Below are positions 16,561-26,903 of a stretch of DNA of 64,000 nucleotides, one piece after another (within the stretch, counting starts at the first letter, position 1; each line of letters begins with the position of its first letter). Position numbers and translations under genes: made by a program. The notes beneath the pieces were generated by a model, which was not told where the DNA came from, searched no databases, and saw only the letters and a list, made by a program, of their open reading frames with translations. The DNA is taken from positions 1 through 64,000 of the forward strand of contig NZ_JBDXXH010000011.1 of assembly GCF_040373385.1 (NCBI RefSeq). The letters run 5' to 3'. The DNA is from Nitratidesulfovibrio sp. (GTDB lineage: Bacteria; Desulfobacterota; Desulfovibrionia; Desulfovibrionales; Desulfovibrionaceae).

Positions 16561-17283
16561 TCAAGGCGGGTCCCACCGCCCCCGGCACCCCGTCCGCACA
16601 GTCGACCTGTCCCGGTCGGCCTGTCGCGTCTCTCCGCGCTCCGGCCTGACTGACACCTTCGGGCCTTTGCTCTCGCCCCCCCCATACCTGCACCCTCTCT
16701 CCTCGCCCTGCCCTGCGCCAGCCCGGCCCGCTCCCACGCCCCGCTCCTCGCCCTGCGCCAGCCCGGCCCGCTCCCACGCCCCGCCCCCTGTACCAACGTG
16801 CGCATCCGCCCGGCACTCCCCCCGCGCTTACTGCCCCTTGCGACAATTTCGTCGCACCATGCCGCCATTCTCCGGCACGTTTCCGCCCCACCGCCCCCGT
16901 TCAGCGCCACAATGTGGACCGCGCACATCTTCAATGGATTGAACAACCAACCGTATTGATTGCAAAAAATTTTAATAATGAGTGATGTCCAGCCAAACCG
17001 GAGCATTACCCCCAACCAAAGACACCCCTGCCACTGTTTGCCGTGTTTACATTCTCGTCCAAACACGCGTATTGGAACGCCATTACAACTTTCCGGCTCG
17101 CGAGAAGGAGCCCGCCGCACTTCGCGGCATGGCCGGACCGGGCGTCCCGCCCAGGCAGACCTGCCCTTCGCGGACGGCTGCCGACGCCCCTTCATGCCGT
17201 GCCGCCGCCTCGTGAGCGCATGCCCCCCACCCGGCCCCGTGACCGGGCGGCGTCCGTTTCCTTCACTTTTCCGGAGGTCGACC
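16561..17283. other. Intergenic region between deacetylase and livJ
   Basis: A 723-bp region with no credible gene. The plus strand from about 16565 to 16800 is C-rich and G-poor, like a Rho-loading region after the deacetylase gene, and contains a 34-bp direct repeat. An AT-rich stretch (about 16940-16985) with TTGATT and TAATAA elements is the likeliest promoter area for livJ, leaving a leader of about 300 bases. Confidence 0.5.
16711..16784 (+). repeat. 34-bp direct repeat with 40-bp period
   Basis: Positions 16711-16744 and 16751-16784 are identical. With the six intervening bases this is a 40-bp tandem duplication of about 1.85 copies in C-rich noncoding DNA. Confidence 0.9.
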
Positions 17284-18468
17284 ATGCGCAACATGCTGCT
17301 GTTCCTGTGTCTTTCCCTGTGCCTCATCCTGCCCGCCACCGCTTCTGCGGCGGACCTTGCCCTCAGCGTACCGCTGCCGCTTACCGGCGGGCAGGCCAAG
17401 TTCGGCGAAATCATCAAGAAGTCCATGGACATCGCCGTAGAGGAAATCAACGCCAAGGGCGGCGTGAAGGGCGGCAAGCTGGTGCTGCGCTTCGAGGATT
17501 CGCAGGGCAAGCCCGAAATCGCCCGGTCCATCGCCGAAAAGATCATCGACGTGCAGAAGCAGCCGCTGCTGTTCGGTGAATACACCTCGGCCTGCGCCAA
17601 GGCCGTGGCCGCCGTGGCGGAAGAACGCAAGACCCCGTACGTGGTGGTCGCCTCCGCAGCGGATGAAATAACCCAGCAGAATTACAAGTACATCTACCGC
17701 ATCAACCCCACCAACGCCTACTACGCCTCCGGCCTGCTTTCGTTCATGGACAAGGTGGTCAAGCCCAAGACCATGGTCATCCTGTACGAATCGTCCGACT
17801 TCGGCACCTCCGGCGCGGAAGAGATGGCCAAGTCCGCCGAAAAGGCGGGCATCAAGGTGCTGATGAAGGAGAAGTACGAAAAGGGCGCGGTGGACTTCAA
17901 GCCCGTGCTCTCGCAGGTCAAGGCCCAGAACCCCGACGTCATCTACATGGTCTCCTACGTCATGGATGCGGCCCTCTTGATGCGCCAGATCAAGGAACTG
18001 CGCATCGACGCGCGCCTGTTCGCGGGCGGGGCCGCTGGGTTCGCCATTCCCGAATTCATCGACAACGCCAAGGACGCGGCGGAATTCGTGGTCACCGCCA
18101 CCCTGTGGAGTCCGCAGGTAAGCTACCCCGGCGCGCGCGAGTTCGCCGAAAAGTACAAGGCCGCCCACGGCGACTACCCCTCGTACCACGGCGCGCTGGC
18201 CTACTCTTCCGTGTACGTGGTCAAGGACGCCATGGAACGCGCCAAGGCCCTGACCACCGAAGACATCAACGCCGCCATGAAGGGCGTGGACATGATGACC
18301 GCCTTCGGCCAGGTGAAGTTCGAAAGCCGCGACGGCTACCAGAACCAGAACTTCATCGACACCCTGGCCTTGCAGGTGCTGCACGGAAAGCACGAGACCA
18401 TCTGGCCCGAACGCTACGCCAGCGCCAAGCCGGTATTCCCCATCCCCAAGTGGCGCGAACGCAAGTAG
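17284..18468 (+). CDS. livJ: Branched-chain amino-acid ABC transporter binding protein (LivJ-like)
   Basis: A 394-residue periplasmic Peripla_BP_6 protein. The signal peptide spans residues 1-22 (LLFLCLSLCLILPATASA). The mature part starts with ALSVPLPLTGGQAKFGEIIK, the usual LivJ N-terminus, with DIAVEEINAKGGV following. It captures branched-chain or related amino acids (possibly other small ligands) for LivHMGF. The start ATG has CCGGAGG upstream. A 361-bp gap with a long hairpin separates it from livH, so the binding protein can be expressed above the membrane complex. The ligand is inferred from the operon type only. Confidence 0.9.
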   Translation: MRNMLLFLCLSLCLILPATASAADLALSVPLPLTGGQAKFGEIIKKSMDIAVEEINAKGGVKGGKLVLRFEDSQGKPEIARSIAEKIIDVQKQPLLFGEYTSACAKAVAAVAEERKTPYVVVASAADEITQQNYKYIYRINPTNAYYASGLLSFMDKVVKPKTMVILYESSDFGTSGAEEMAKSAEKAGIKVLMKEKYEKGAVDFKPVLSQVKAQNPDVIYMVSYVMDAALLMRQIKELRIDARLFAGGAAGFAIPEFIDNAKDAAEFVVTATLWSPQVSYPGAREFAEKYKAAHGDYPSYHGALAYSSVYVVKDAMERAKALTTEDINAAMKGVDMMTAFGQVKFESRDGYQNQNFIDTLALQVLHGKHETIWPERYASAKPVFPIPKWRERK

Positions 18469-18573
18469 CGCCGCCCATCCCCATGACGTGACCGTGCGGC
18501 GGCGGAGTGCCTCCCGCCGCGGCGCGACACCCCGGCCCAAGGGCCGTCCAACGTGGACTGATCCCCGTCCGCC

Positions 18574-18631
18574 CCTCCGTCCCCCTGCCGGTACCGGGTT
18601 CGCCAAACCCGGCACCGGCAGGACGGAGGAC
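18574..18631 (+). terminator. Long interrupted hairpin between livJ and livH (attenuator)
   Basis: The inner stem 18584-18600 pairs with 18606-18622 (17 bp, one mismatch, CGCCA loop). It is extended by CCTCCGTCC against GGACGGAGG with a two-base bulge. No U-run follows, so it is either an mRNA-stabilising structure at the 3' end of livJ or a weak attenuator. Confidence 0.6.
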
Positions 18632-18765
18632 CGATACCCGGACCGCACCCGGACGCAACGCCCGCCCCCCCCCACGCACGAACATCGGGCGGGCATGATC
18701 GCGCACGGTCGCGCATTCCGTCCGCCGCCGCACAGGCACCCTGCCGCCAGTCAACCCAGGCCCGT

Positions 18766-18817
18766 CAATTCAGGCCAGCCAACTCAGGCCAACCAACTCA
18801 GGCCAACCAACCCAGGG
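18766..18817 (+). repeat. 14-bp tandem repeat immediately upstream of livH
   Basis: Near-identical units start at 18766, 18780 and 18794 (the last two are identical, CAACTCAGGCCAAC), with a partial fourth from 18808 and a degenerate copy before. The array ends in the AGGGAGG ribosome-binding region of livH. Confidence 0.9.
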
Positions 18818-18829
18818 AGGTCACGCCCC

Positions 18830-19756
18830 ATGTGGGTGCAAGCCGAAGTGTTTCTGCAAACCCTTGTCGCCGGTATCCTGCTCGGCGGTCTGTACGCGCT
18901 CATCGGCATCGGCATGACGCTGATCCTCGGCGTCATGAAGATCATCAACCTCACTCATGGCCAACTGATGATGGTGGCCATGTACATCGCCTTCTGGCTG
19001 TTCACCCTGTTCGGCATCGACCCGTACGTGTCGCTGCTCATCGCGCCGCCGCTCATGTTCGCCTTCGGCATGCTGATCCAGAAGGCGCTGGTGAACCCGG
19101 TGCTGCGGGTGGAATCCATCCTGCCGCACAACCAGGTCATCCTTACCGTGGGCATCGGCCTTGTGCTGCAGAACATGGCCACCATCCTGTTCACGTCCGA
19201 CTACCGCTCCACTCCGGTGGACTACGCCACCACCGCCTTCTACCTGTCCGACCTGTGGGCGGACACGCCGGTAGAGATATCGCTGTCGCTGCCGTGGGCG
19301 GTGTCGTTCCTGCTTTCGGTGGTCATCACCGTGCTGCTGTGGTTCTTCCTGGCCCATACCGACACGGGCAAGTCCATCCGCGCAACGGCCCAGGACAAGG
19401 ACGCCGCCCTGATCATGGGCGTGAACGTGGGGCTGATGCGGGTCATCACCTTCGGCCTCGGGTCCGCGCTGGTGGCCTGCGCCGGGTGCCTGTTCATCCC
19501 CATCTACTACCTGTTCCCCGCCCTGGGCTCGCAGTTCACGCTCATCGCCTTCGTCATCACCATCCTTGGCGGGCTGGGGTCCACGCTGGGGGCCATCCTG
19601 GGCGGGCTGATCCTGGGCGTGTTCGAATCCATGACCGCCACCTACGTGGGCATGGGCTGGGCCCCGGTGGGGCGCTTCGTCATCTTCGTGGCCGCGCTGG
19701 TGTTCCTGCCGGGCGGTGTTGCCTCGCTCCTCAAGACCAGGAAGCTCTCGAAATGA
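18830..19756 (+). CDS. livH: Branched-chain amino-acid ABC permease LivH
   Basis: A 308-residue inner-membrane permease of the LivH family with about eight hydrophobic helices. The N-terminus GILLGGLYALIGIGMTLILG leading into KIINLTHGQLMM is diagnostic. The EAA-like loop IRATAQDKDAALIMGVN is present. It forms the channel with LivM. The start ATG has AGGGAGG about 9 bases upstream. The stop codon overlaps the livM start (ATGA). Confidence 0.93.
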   Translation: MWVQAEVFLQTLVAGILLGGLYALIGIGMTLILGVMKIINLTHGQLMMVAMYIAFWLFTLFGIDPYVSLLIAPPLMFAFGMLIQKALVNPVLRVESILPHNQVILTVGIGLVLQNMATILFTSDYRSTPVDYATTAFYLSDLWADTPVEISLSLPWAVSFLLSVVITVLLWFFLAHTDTGKSIRATAQDKDAALIMGVNVGLMRVITFGLGSALVACAGCLFIPIYYLFPALGSQFTLIAFVITILGGLGSTLGAILGGLILGVFESMTATYVGMGWAPVGRFVIFVAALVFLPGGVASLLKTRKLSK

Positions 19757-20694
19757 AAAACAACCTCGTTCCGCTGGTCGTGCTGGCGGTGCTGGCCGGG
19801 CTGCCGCTGCTGGGCCTGAACAGCTACGTCATGCACATCCTCATCCTGTCCATCATGTGGACCCTCACCGGCATGGCCTGGAACCTGCTGGGCGGGTACT
19901 GCGGCCAGGTCTCGTTCGGGCATGCCGCGTTCTTCGGCATGGGCGCGTACAGCGCGGGCCTCATCCACCTGCATCTGGGGCTGTCGCCCTGGTGGGGCTT
20001 TCTGGCCTGCCTGCCGGTGGTGGCCCTGGTGGCGCTGGCCATGGGCGCGATGGTGCTGCGGCTGCGCGGGCCCTACTTCGTGCTGGCAACCCTTGCCATT
20101 GGTGAAGTACTGCGCATCACCTGCGAAAACCTCACCGATTTCACCAAGGGCACCCTCGGCATCATGATCACCCGCACCTGGGTGGAAAAGACCCAGTACT
20201 ACTACATCATCCTGGGGCTGGCCCTGCTGGGCTTCGTGACATGCCGGGCCATCGTGCGCTCGCGCTGGGGCTACTACTTCGTGGCCATCCGCGAGGATCA
20301 GGACGCCGCGGAATCCATGGGCATCGACACCACGCGCTACAAGACCATCGCGCTGACCGTCAGCGCCATGCTCACGGGGCTCGCCGGGGCGTTCTACACC
20401 AACTACATGGGGTACATCGATCCGGGGGTGGTGTTCTCGCTGGGCGAAATTTCCATCCTGATCATCATGGTGGTCATGGTGGGCGGGGTGGCCACGCAAT
20501 GGGGCCCGGCGCTGGGCGCGGGCATCATGGTCATCCTGGCGGAATACATCCGCTCGCTGCCGCTCATCGGGGTGGCCTACCAGACCATGTTCGGCGTGCT
20601 GCTCATCGTGATCATCATCTACCTGCCCAACGGGCTGGTGGGCGACTGGCCGGTGCTCCGGCGCAAGCTGCTGCGCGGGGGGGCCACGGCATGA
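19753..20694 (+). CDS. livM: Branched-chain amino-acid ABC permease LivM
   Basis: A 313-residue inner-membrane permease with about eight to nine helices. It shows WNLLGGYCGQVSFGHAAFFG, the family hallmark, and the loop IREDQDAAESMGIDTTRYK. It pairs with LivH. Its start overlaps the livH stop and its stop overlaps the livG start by ATGA, so all three are translationally coupled. It is shorter than E. coli LivM because it lacks the long N-terminal part. Confidence 0.93.
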   Translation: MKNNLVPLVVLAVLAGLPLLGLNSYVMHILILSIMWTLTGMAWNLLGGYCGQVSFGHAAFFGMGAYSAGLIHLHLGLSPWWGFLACLPVVALVALAMGAMVLRLRGPYFVLATLAIGEVLRITCENLTDFTKGTLGIMITRTWVEKTQYYYIILGLALLGFVTCRAIVRSRWGYYFVAIREDQDAAESMGIDTTRYKTIALTVSAMLTGLAGAFYTNYMGYIDPGVVFSLGEISILIIMVVMVGGVATQWGPALGAGIMVILAEYIRSLPLIGVAYQTMFGVLLIVIIIYLPNGLVGDWPVLRRKLLRGGATA

Positions 20695-21413
20695 GCATGC
20701 TCGAAATCCGCAAGCTGTCCATGTTCTTCGGCGGGCTGGCCGCCCTGCACGACGTGAACTTCGACGTGCGCCAGGGCGAGATACTGGCCCTCATCGGCCC
20801 CAACGGCGCGGGCAAGACCACCCTGTTCAACTGCGTGAACGGCTTCTACACCCCGTCGGAAGGGCAGGTGCTGTTCAAGGGCAGCCCCATCACCGGGCTG
20901 AAGCCGCACAAGGTCTGCCAGTTGGGCATTGCCCGCACCTTCCAGGTGGTCAAGCCGCTGTCGCGCATGAGCGTGTTCGACAACGTGCTGGCGTCGTCCT
21001 TCCTGCGCAACCCCACCCGCAAGGGCGCGCAGGACGTGGCCGATGAGGTGCTGCACTTCACCGGGCTGTGGGAAGACCGGGACCAGTTGTCCAAGGGGCT
21101 GCCGCTGGGCAAGCGCAAGCGGCTGGAAATTGCCCGCGCGCTGGCCACCCAGCCGGAATTCCTGCTGCTGGACGAATCGTTCGCGGGGCTGAACCCGGCG
21201 GAACTGGACGTGTCCATCGACATCATCCGGGGCATCAGGCAGCAGGGCATCACCGTCATGATCATCGAGCACCACATGAAGGTGATCATGGCCATTTCGG
21301 ACCGCATCGTGGTGCTGAACTTCGGCCAGAAGATCGCCGAGGGCACGCCTGCGGAAATCAGCGCCGACAAGCAGGTCGTTGAAGCATACCTGGGGGAGGA
21401 GCACGGTGCTTGA
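20691..21413 (+). CDS. livG: Branched-chain amino-acid ABC ATPase LivG
   Basis: A 240-residue ATPase. Walker A is GPNGAGKTTLFN. The signature position reads LPLGKRKRLEIARAL, a divergent LivG-type signature, Walker B is LLLDESFAGLNP, and the H-loop is IEHHMKVIM. Note DES instead of the usual DEP after Walker B. It energises LivHM together with LivF. The start overlaps the livM stop; the livF GTG start lies eight bases inside its 3' end. Confidence 0.93.
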   Translation: MSMLEIRKLSMFFGGLAALHDVNFDVRQGEILALIGPNGAGKTTLFNCVNGFYTPSEGQVLFKGSPITGLKPHKVCQLGIARTFQVVKPLSRMSVFDNVLASSFLRNPTRKGAQDVADEVLHFTGLWEDRDQLSKGLPLGKRKRLEIARALATQPEFLLLDESFAGLNPAELDVSIDIIRGIRQQGITVMIIEHHMKVIMAISDRIVVLNFGQKIAEGTPAEISADKQVVEAYLGEEHGA

Positions 21414-22110
21414 GGTACGCAACATCGATGTCGCCTACGGCGACGTGCAGGTGATCTGGGACGTCTCGTTCCGGGTGGGCAAGGGCGAGATAGTGGCCAT
21501 GATCGGCGCCAACGGCGCGGGCAAGTCCACCATCATGCGCACCGTGTCGGGCGTGCTGCGCCCCGGCAAGGGCGAGATACTGCTGGCGGGCGAGGCCATC
21601 CACACCGTGGAACCGTACACCCTCATCGAAAAGGGGCTGGCCCACGTGCCCGAGGCGCGGCGGCTGTTTCCCGAAATGAGCGTGGAGGAAAACCTGGACA
21701 TGGGATCGTTGCGCGGGCAGGCCCGCAAGGAGAGGGCACGCACCAAGGAGCGGGTGTTCTCCATCTTCCCGCGCCTGTCCGAACGGCGCAGGCAGGCATC
21801 CGGTACCCTGTCCGGCGGCGAACAGCAGATGCTGGCCATAGGCCGGGGGCTGATGGCCCTGCCCCGGCTGATCATGTTCGACGAGCCGTCACTAGGGCTT
21901 GCGCCCATCCTGGTACAGGATATCTTCAATGTCATCCGCACGGTGCGCGACGAGGGCATGACCGTGCTCATCGTGGAGCAGAACGTGCGGCAGACGCTGG
22001 CCCTGTGCGACAGGGCCTACGTGCTGGAGAACGGACGCATCACCCAGGAAGGGGCCGGGGCCGACCTGCTGCGCGACCCCCACGTGAAGGCCGCGTATCT
22101 CGGGGTGTAG
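21406..22110 (+). CDS. livF: Branched-chain amino-acid ABC ATPase LivF
   Basis: A 234-residue ATPase. Walker A is GANGAGKSTIMR, the signature is LSGGEQQML, Walker B is LIMFDEPSLGLAP, and VEQNVRQTL contains the switch region. The start is GTG at 21406, chosen because GGGGGAGGAG lies directly upstream; it overlaps the livG gene by eight bases. Last ABC subunit gene of the operon, 39 bp before the CBS-ACT gene. Confidence 0.93.
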   Translation: MLEVRNIDVAYGDVQVIWDVSFRVGKGEIVAMIGANGAGKSTIMRTVSGVLRPGKGEILLAGEAIHTVEPYTLIEKGLAHVPEARRLFPEMSVEENLDMGSLRGQARKERARTKERVFSIFPRLSERRRQASGTLSGGEQQMLAIGRGLMALPRLIMFDEPSLGLAPILVQDIFNVIRTVRDEGMTVLIVEQNVRQTLALCDRAYVLENGRITQEGAGADLLRDPHVKAAYLGV

Positions 22111-22149
22111 CGCACCGCGCCGCCCCGCCATTTCCCAACGGAGGTTCCC

Positions 22150-22803
22150 ATGCTGGTCAAGGACTGGATGACCACCCACGTCTACACGGTGACGCCCGAC
22201 GATTCCATCTCGTCCGCGGCGGCCCTGATGCGCGAGCGCAACGTGAAGCACCTGCCCGTGGTCGAAAACGATCTGCTGGTGGGCATGCTGTCCGACCGCG
22301 ACATCAAGGCCTACCTGCCCTCCAAGGGCACATCGCTGGATATCTACGAAATCAACTACCTGCTGGCCAAGACCAAGGTCAGTCAGGCCATGACCCGCCC
22401 GGTGGTTTCCATACCCGCGGAAACGCCCATCGAGGACGCGGCCATGATCATGCACGACCGCGACTTCGGCTGCCTGCCGGTGACGGAGCCCGCCCCCGGC
22501 GGCCAGCGGGTGGCGGGCATCATCTCGGACAATGACCTGTTCCGGGTCATGGTGGACATCACCGGCGTGCGCGGCGGTGGCCACCGGCTGGCGCTGGTGC
22601 TGCCCGACCGGCCCGGCTCCATCAAGGAGGCGGGCGACCTGGTGCGGGCACGCGGCTTCCGCCTGCAAAGCATCATGTCCACCAACGAAAAGGCCGCCCC
22701 CGGCACCCGCTACGTGGTGCTGCGCACCAGGGGCGAGGGCGACTGGGACGGACTGGTGGAGGACATCGGAAAGAGCCCGTTCCACCTGGTGCACGCGCTG
22801 TAG
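22150..22803 (+). CDS. CBS-pair plus ACT domain protein (AcuB-like)
   Basis: A 217-residue soluble protein with two CBS domains (about residues 5-60 and 75-135; DWMTTHVYTVTPDDSISSAA and HLPVVENDLLVGMLSDRDIK) and a C-terminal ACT-like domain (about 145-215; RLALVLPDRPGSIKEAGDLV). CBS pairs bind adenine nucleotides and ACT domains bind amino acids, so it plausibly senses energy and amino-acid state. GGAGG lies upstream and it follows livF closely, so it is probably co-transcribed. Whether it controls the transporter or an enzyme is unknown. Confidence 0.88.
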   Translation: MLVKDWMTTHVYTVTPDDSISSAAALMRERNVKHLPVVENDLLVGMLSDRDIKAYLPSKGTSLDIYEINYLLAKTKVSQAMTRPVVSIPAETPIEDAAMIMHDRDFGCLPVTEPAPGGQRVAGIISDNDLFRVMVDITGVRGGGHRLALVLPDRPGSIKEAGDLVRARGFRLQSIMSTNEKAAPGTRYVVLRTRGEGDWDGLVEDIGKSPFHLVHAL

Positions 22804-22826
22804 GCGCTGCACCGCACCGAATGCAT

Positions 22827-22853
22827 AAGGGCCGGGAAACGATCCCGGCCCTT
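22827..22853 (+). terminator. Intrinsic terminator of the liv operon
   Basis: A perfect 11-bp stem (22827-22837 with 22843-22853) followed by TTGCG, 24 bp after the CBS-ACT stop. The stem's own terminal TT extends the U-run. Confidence 0.85.
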
Positions 22854-23355
22854 TTGCGTTGCCCGCCGCATCAACATATACGAACGGGCCGGGTGCGCGC
22901 CCCGTGGCCGCCACGCCGGGCGGGAAGGGGGCCGCCGCGCAACGCGCCCGCATGCTTCCCCTCCCCTGCCGCCTTCCCCCGGCTTTCCCGCTTGCCTCCA
23001 AAAGCCGCTACTGTTACAAGTTTGCAAAAATTGCGGGTGCATGCCGCCCCACAGTTTGCACGAATTTGTAATTTTTACGGCTTTTTCTCCGGCCCCGTGC
23101 GCAGGCCGAATTGCCAACTGCACGGAACACCGGGCCTTTTTTTGGTGGACCGCTTCTTGCTTTTGATTTTTGCGTCGCACCGCGCCGACCCCCGCCACGT
23201 GGCACGCGGCGGACCCGGCACGCCGCCGCATCCCGGCAGGGCGACCACGTGAACCACGTGAACAGGGACACCGACGCGAGCTGGTCGCGCCGGAACAACA
23301 TGCGACAAATTTGTAAGCATCGCGATTACCGCAACCCCCTTTCAGGAGAACGTCC
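22854..23355 (+). promoter_or_regulatory. Regulatory leader region of glnN
   Basis: A 502-bp noncoding region. AGTTTGCA occurs at 23019-23026 and 23053-23060, bracketed by an inverted TTACAA (23014-23019) and TTGTAA (23066-23071). A perfect palindrome ACAAATTTGT lies at 23305-23314, again followed by AAG to give TTTGTAA, about 40 bp before the glnN start. AT-rich DNA here contrasts with the GC-rich surroundings. Operator function is inferred from the repeats. Confidence 0.5.
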
Positions 23356-25536
<2,181 letters not shown>

Positions 25537-25574
25537 GGCCCGCGCCCTGCCGGACGGCAGACATGCAATGACAC

Positions 25575-25596
25575 GGGCCGCCCTTCGGGGCGGCCC
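25575..25596 (+). terminator. Intrinsic terminator after glnN
   Basis: An 8-bp GC stem (25575-25582 with 25589-25596) followed by TTTG, 38 bp past the glnN stop. Confidence 0.75.
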
Positions 25597-25747
25597 TTTG
25601 CGTGCCCCAGGGCAACGGATGACAGGCCAGCCGCCATGGCCCCGTGCCTTGCGCTTGACGCCGGGCGCGGCCCCGTCTAGGGCATGAAGCACCACGCGGC
25701 ACCCCTTCCCGCGCACATTTCCGCCACCAGGCGCAAAAGAGGTTTCC

Positions 25748-26122
25748 ATGGCCAACCAAGAAGAAGACGACGGCTACGACTACCTGTTCGAGGCAGCCTA
25801 CGAGGCGCTGGAAGAAAGCGGCTTCACCGGCCTTCTGGTGAGCGGCTACGAGGACATGCCCGAACCCGCCCCGGTGGAAGGGCACATGCCCGACCTGACC
25901 GCCACCAACGCCAAGGGCGTGGCCTGCATCTTCGAGATCTGCCCGCGCGAGGCATTCGCCACACAGGAACTGGCGGAACGGCTGCTGGCCTTCGCCCGCC
26001 ACGCGGAAGCCATCAAGGGCCATCTGGTACTCATCGTGCCCGAAGGCGAAGAGGACGTGGCCTGGGCCTTCCTGTCCGAGCACGCCATACCCGAGGACCG
26101 CCTGGACGTCTGGGAAGCGTAG
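25748..26122 (+). CDS. Conserved hypothetical acidic protein, possible PD-(D/E)XK-like fold
   Basis: A 124-residue acidic cytoplasmic protein with no signal peptide. The order GHMPDLTA, IFEICPREA, a helix with FARHAEA, then GHLVLIVPEGEED and a final HAI-x-EDRLDVWE resembles uncharacterised proteobacterial proteins that pair PD and an E-x-K-like strand with a later VVP strand, as in restriction-endonuclease-like folds. The usual Lys after the strand Glu is Cys here, so catalytic activity is doubtful. AGAGG precedes the start. It sits alone between glnN and the convergent Cys-cluster gene. The fold suggestion is inference. Confidence 0.7.
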   Translation: MANQEEDDGYDYLFEAAYEALEESGFTGLLVSGYEDMPEPAPVEGHMPDLTATNAKGVACIFEICPREAFATQELAERLLAFARHAEAIKGHLVLIVPEGEEDVAWAFLSEHAIPEDRLDVWEA

Positions 26123-26145
26123 GATCGGCCTGGCCCCTTACCCCC

Positions 26146-26478
26146 CTATCCCCGGTCGCGCACGTCGCACCGCCACGAACACAGCGGGGCGCAGCAGCCA
26201 AGGCCCTGGCGCAGTTCCGTCAGGTCCGGACCGGACGTGTATGGGCCGAACGTGGCTGGGCCTGACGTATTTGGGCCGGACGGGTCTGGACCAGGCATAT
26301 CCGGTGACAGGGCTGATGCCGCGCGGGGCGGCGCCATGAGCAGGCACAGATAACGACCGCGCGCGGCGTCCCAGAGCAGTTCCGGGCAACGCGGCAGGTA
26401 GCCGTGCAGCCGGTGCGAAACCTGGCACTGGTCGGACAGGCAGCACCAGCCGCAGCCCACGCAGGGCGTATGGGACAT
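26146..26478 (-). CDS. YkgJ-like Cys-cluster protein with Gly-Pro-Ser repeat segment
   Basis: A 110-residue protein. The N-terminus TPCVGCGWCCLSDQCQ, followed by PRCPELLWDAARGRYLCLL, is a Cys cluster like that of the YkgJ (CxxCxxCC) zinc/iron family. The middle is a degenerate five-residue GPxxS/GPxxF repeat from an imperfect 15-bp DNA repeat. The C-terminus is again Cys-rich (GCCAPLCSWRC). The start MSHTPC is chosen because upstream in-frame sequence is low-complexity; the ribosome site is weak. It is convergent with the acidic hypothetical gene (23-bp gap). Metal binding is likely; function unknown. Confidence 0.7.
   Translation of the reverse strand: MSHTPCVGCGWCCLSDQCQVSHRLHGYLPRCPELLWDAARGRYLCLLMAPPRAASALSPDMPGPDPSGPNTSGPATFGPYTSGPDLTELRQGLGCCAPLCSWRCDVRDRG
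26228..26302 (-). repeat. Degenerate 15-bp tandem repeat, five units
   Basis: Units start at 26228, 26243, 26258, 26273 and 26288, each beginning GGACC or GGGCC. They lie in frame within the Cys-cluster gene and encode the GPxxS-type pentapeptides. Confidence 0.8.
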
Positions 26479-26903
26479 GAAGGCACCGTGAACAGCTTCG
26501 CGGGCAAGCCGTCCCCCAGTTGGCGAACAGGCTGCGGGGGTGGCTCCGGGCCGCGCGGGTTCCTTGCCCCTTTCGGAGCAGGCACGGTCTGGGGAGGGGA
26601 TTGTGCGGCACCGTACACCCCGGCGGGGGGCATGGCAAACCGCGCATCCTGCTGCAACCCGCCCCGGCTGTGGCTGTGCCGTCGCACCGCCCGCCCGGGG
26701 CTCTCCGGGGCGGTTGCATGCCGTTACCATTTGCCCCTTGCCATCCGCCCCCGGCGGTTCTAGAAGGCATCCAGCCAGAACCGTCCGCAACCCGGCAAGA
26801 ACCGTCCGCAACCCAGCAAGAACCATTCGCAACCCGGCAAGAACCGCCCGCAGTCCTGCAAAGCCCGCTCCCCAACCCCGGTACCTCCGCCGAAACGCCA
26901 CCC
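26479..26903. other. Divergent intergenic region with 21-bp repeats
   Basis: 425 bp between the minus-strand Cys-cluster gene and the plus-strand esterase gene. Open frames cross it in both directions, but none has a ribosome site or a recognisable domain. It contains the 21-bp tandem repeat at 26779-26862. Confidence 0.5.
26779..26862 (+). repeat. 21-bp tandem repeat, four units
   Basis: Units at 26779, 26800, 26821 and 26842 share the pattern AACCGTCCGCAACCCGGCAAG with increasing divergence; the fourth is the most degenerate. The array ends 41 bp before the esterase start codon. The period is a multiple of three and it is open in several frames, but it appears noncoding. Confidence 0.92.

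Noticed and set aside
26520..26903. N-terminal extension of the esterase through the 21-bp repeats
   Set aside because: The signal anchor begins at MPRRSR; residues upstream are repeat-coded and would bury the anchor.
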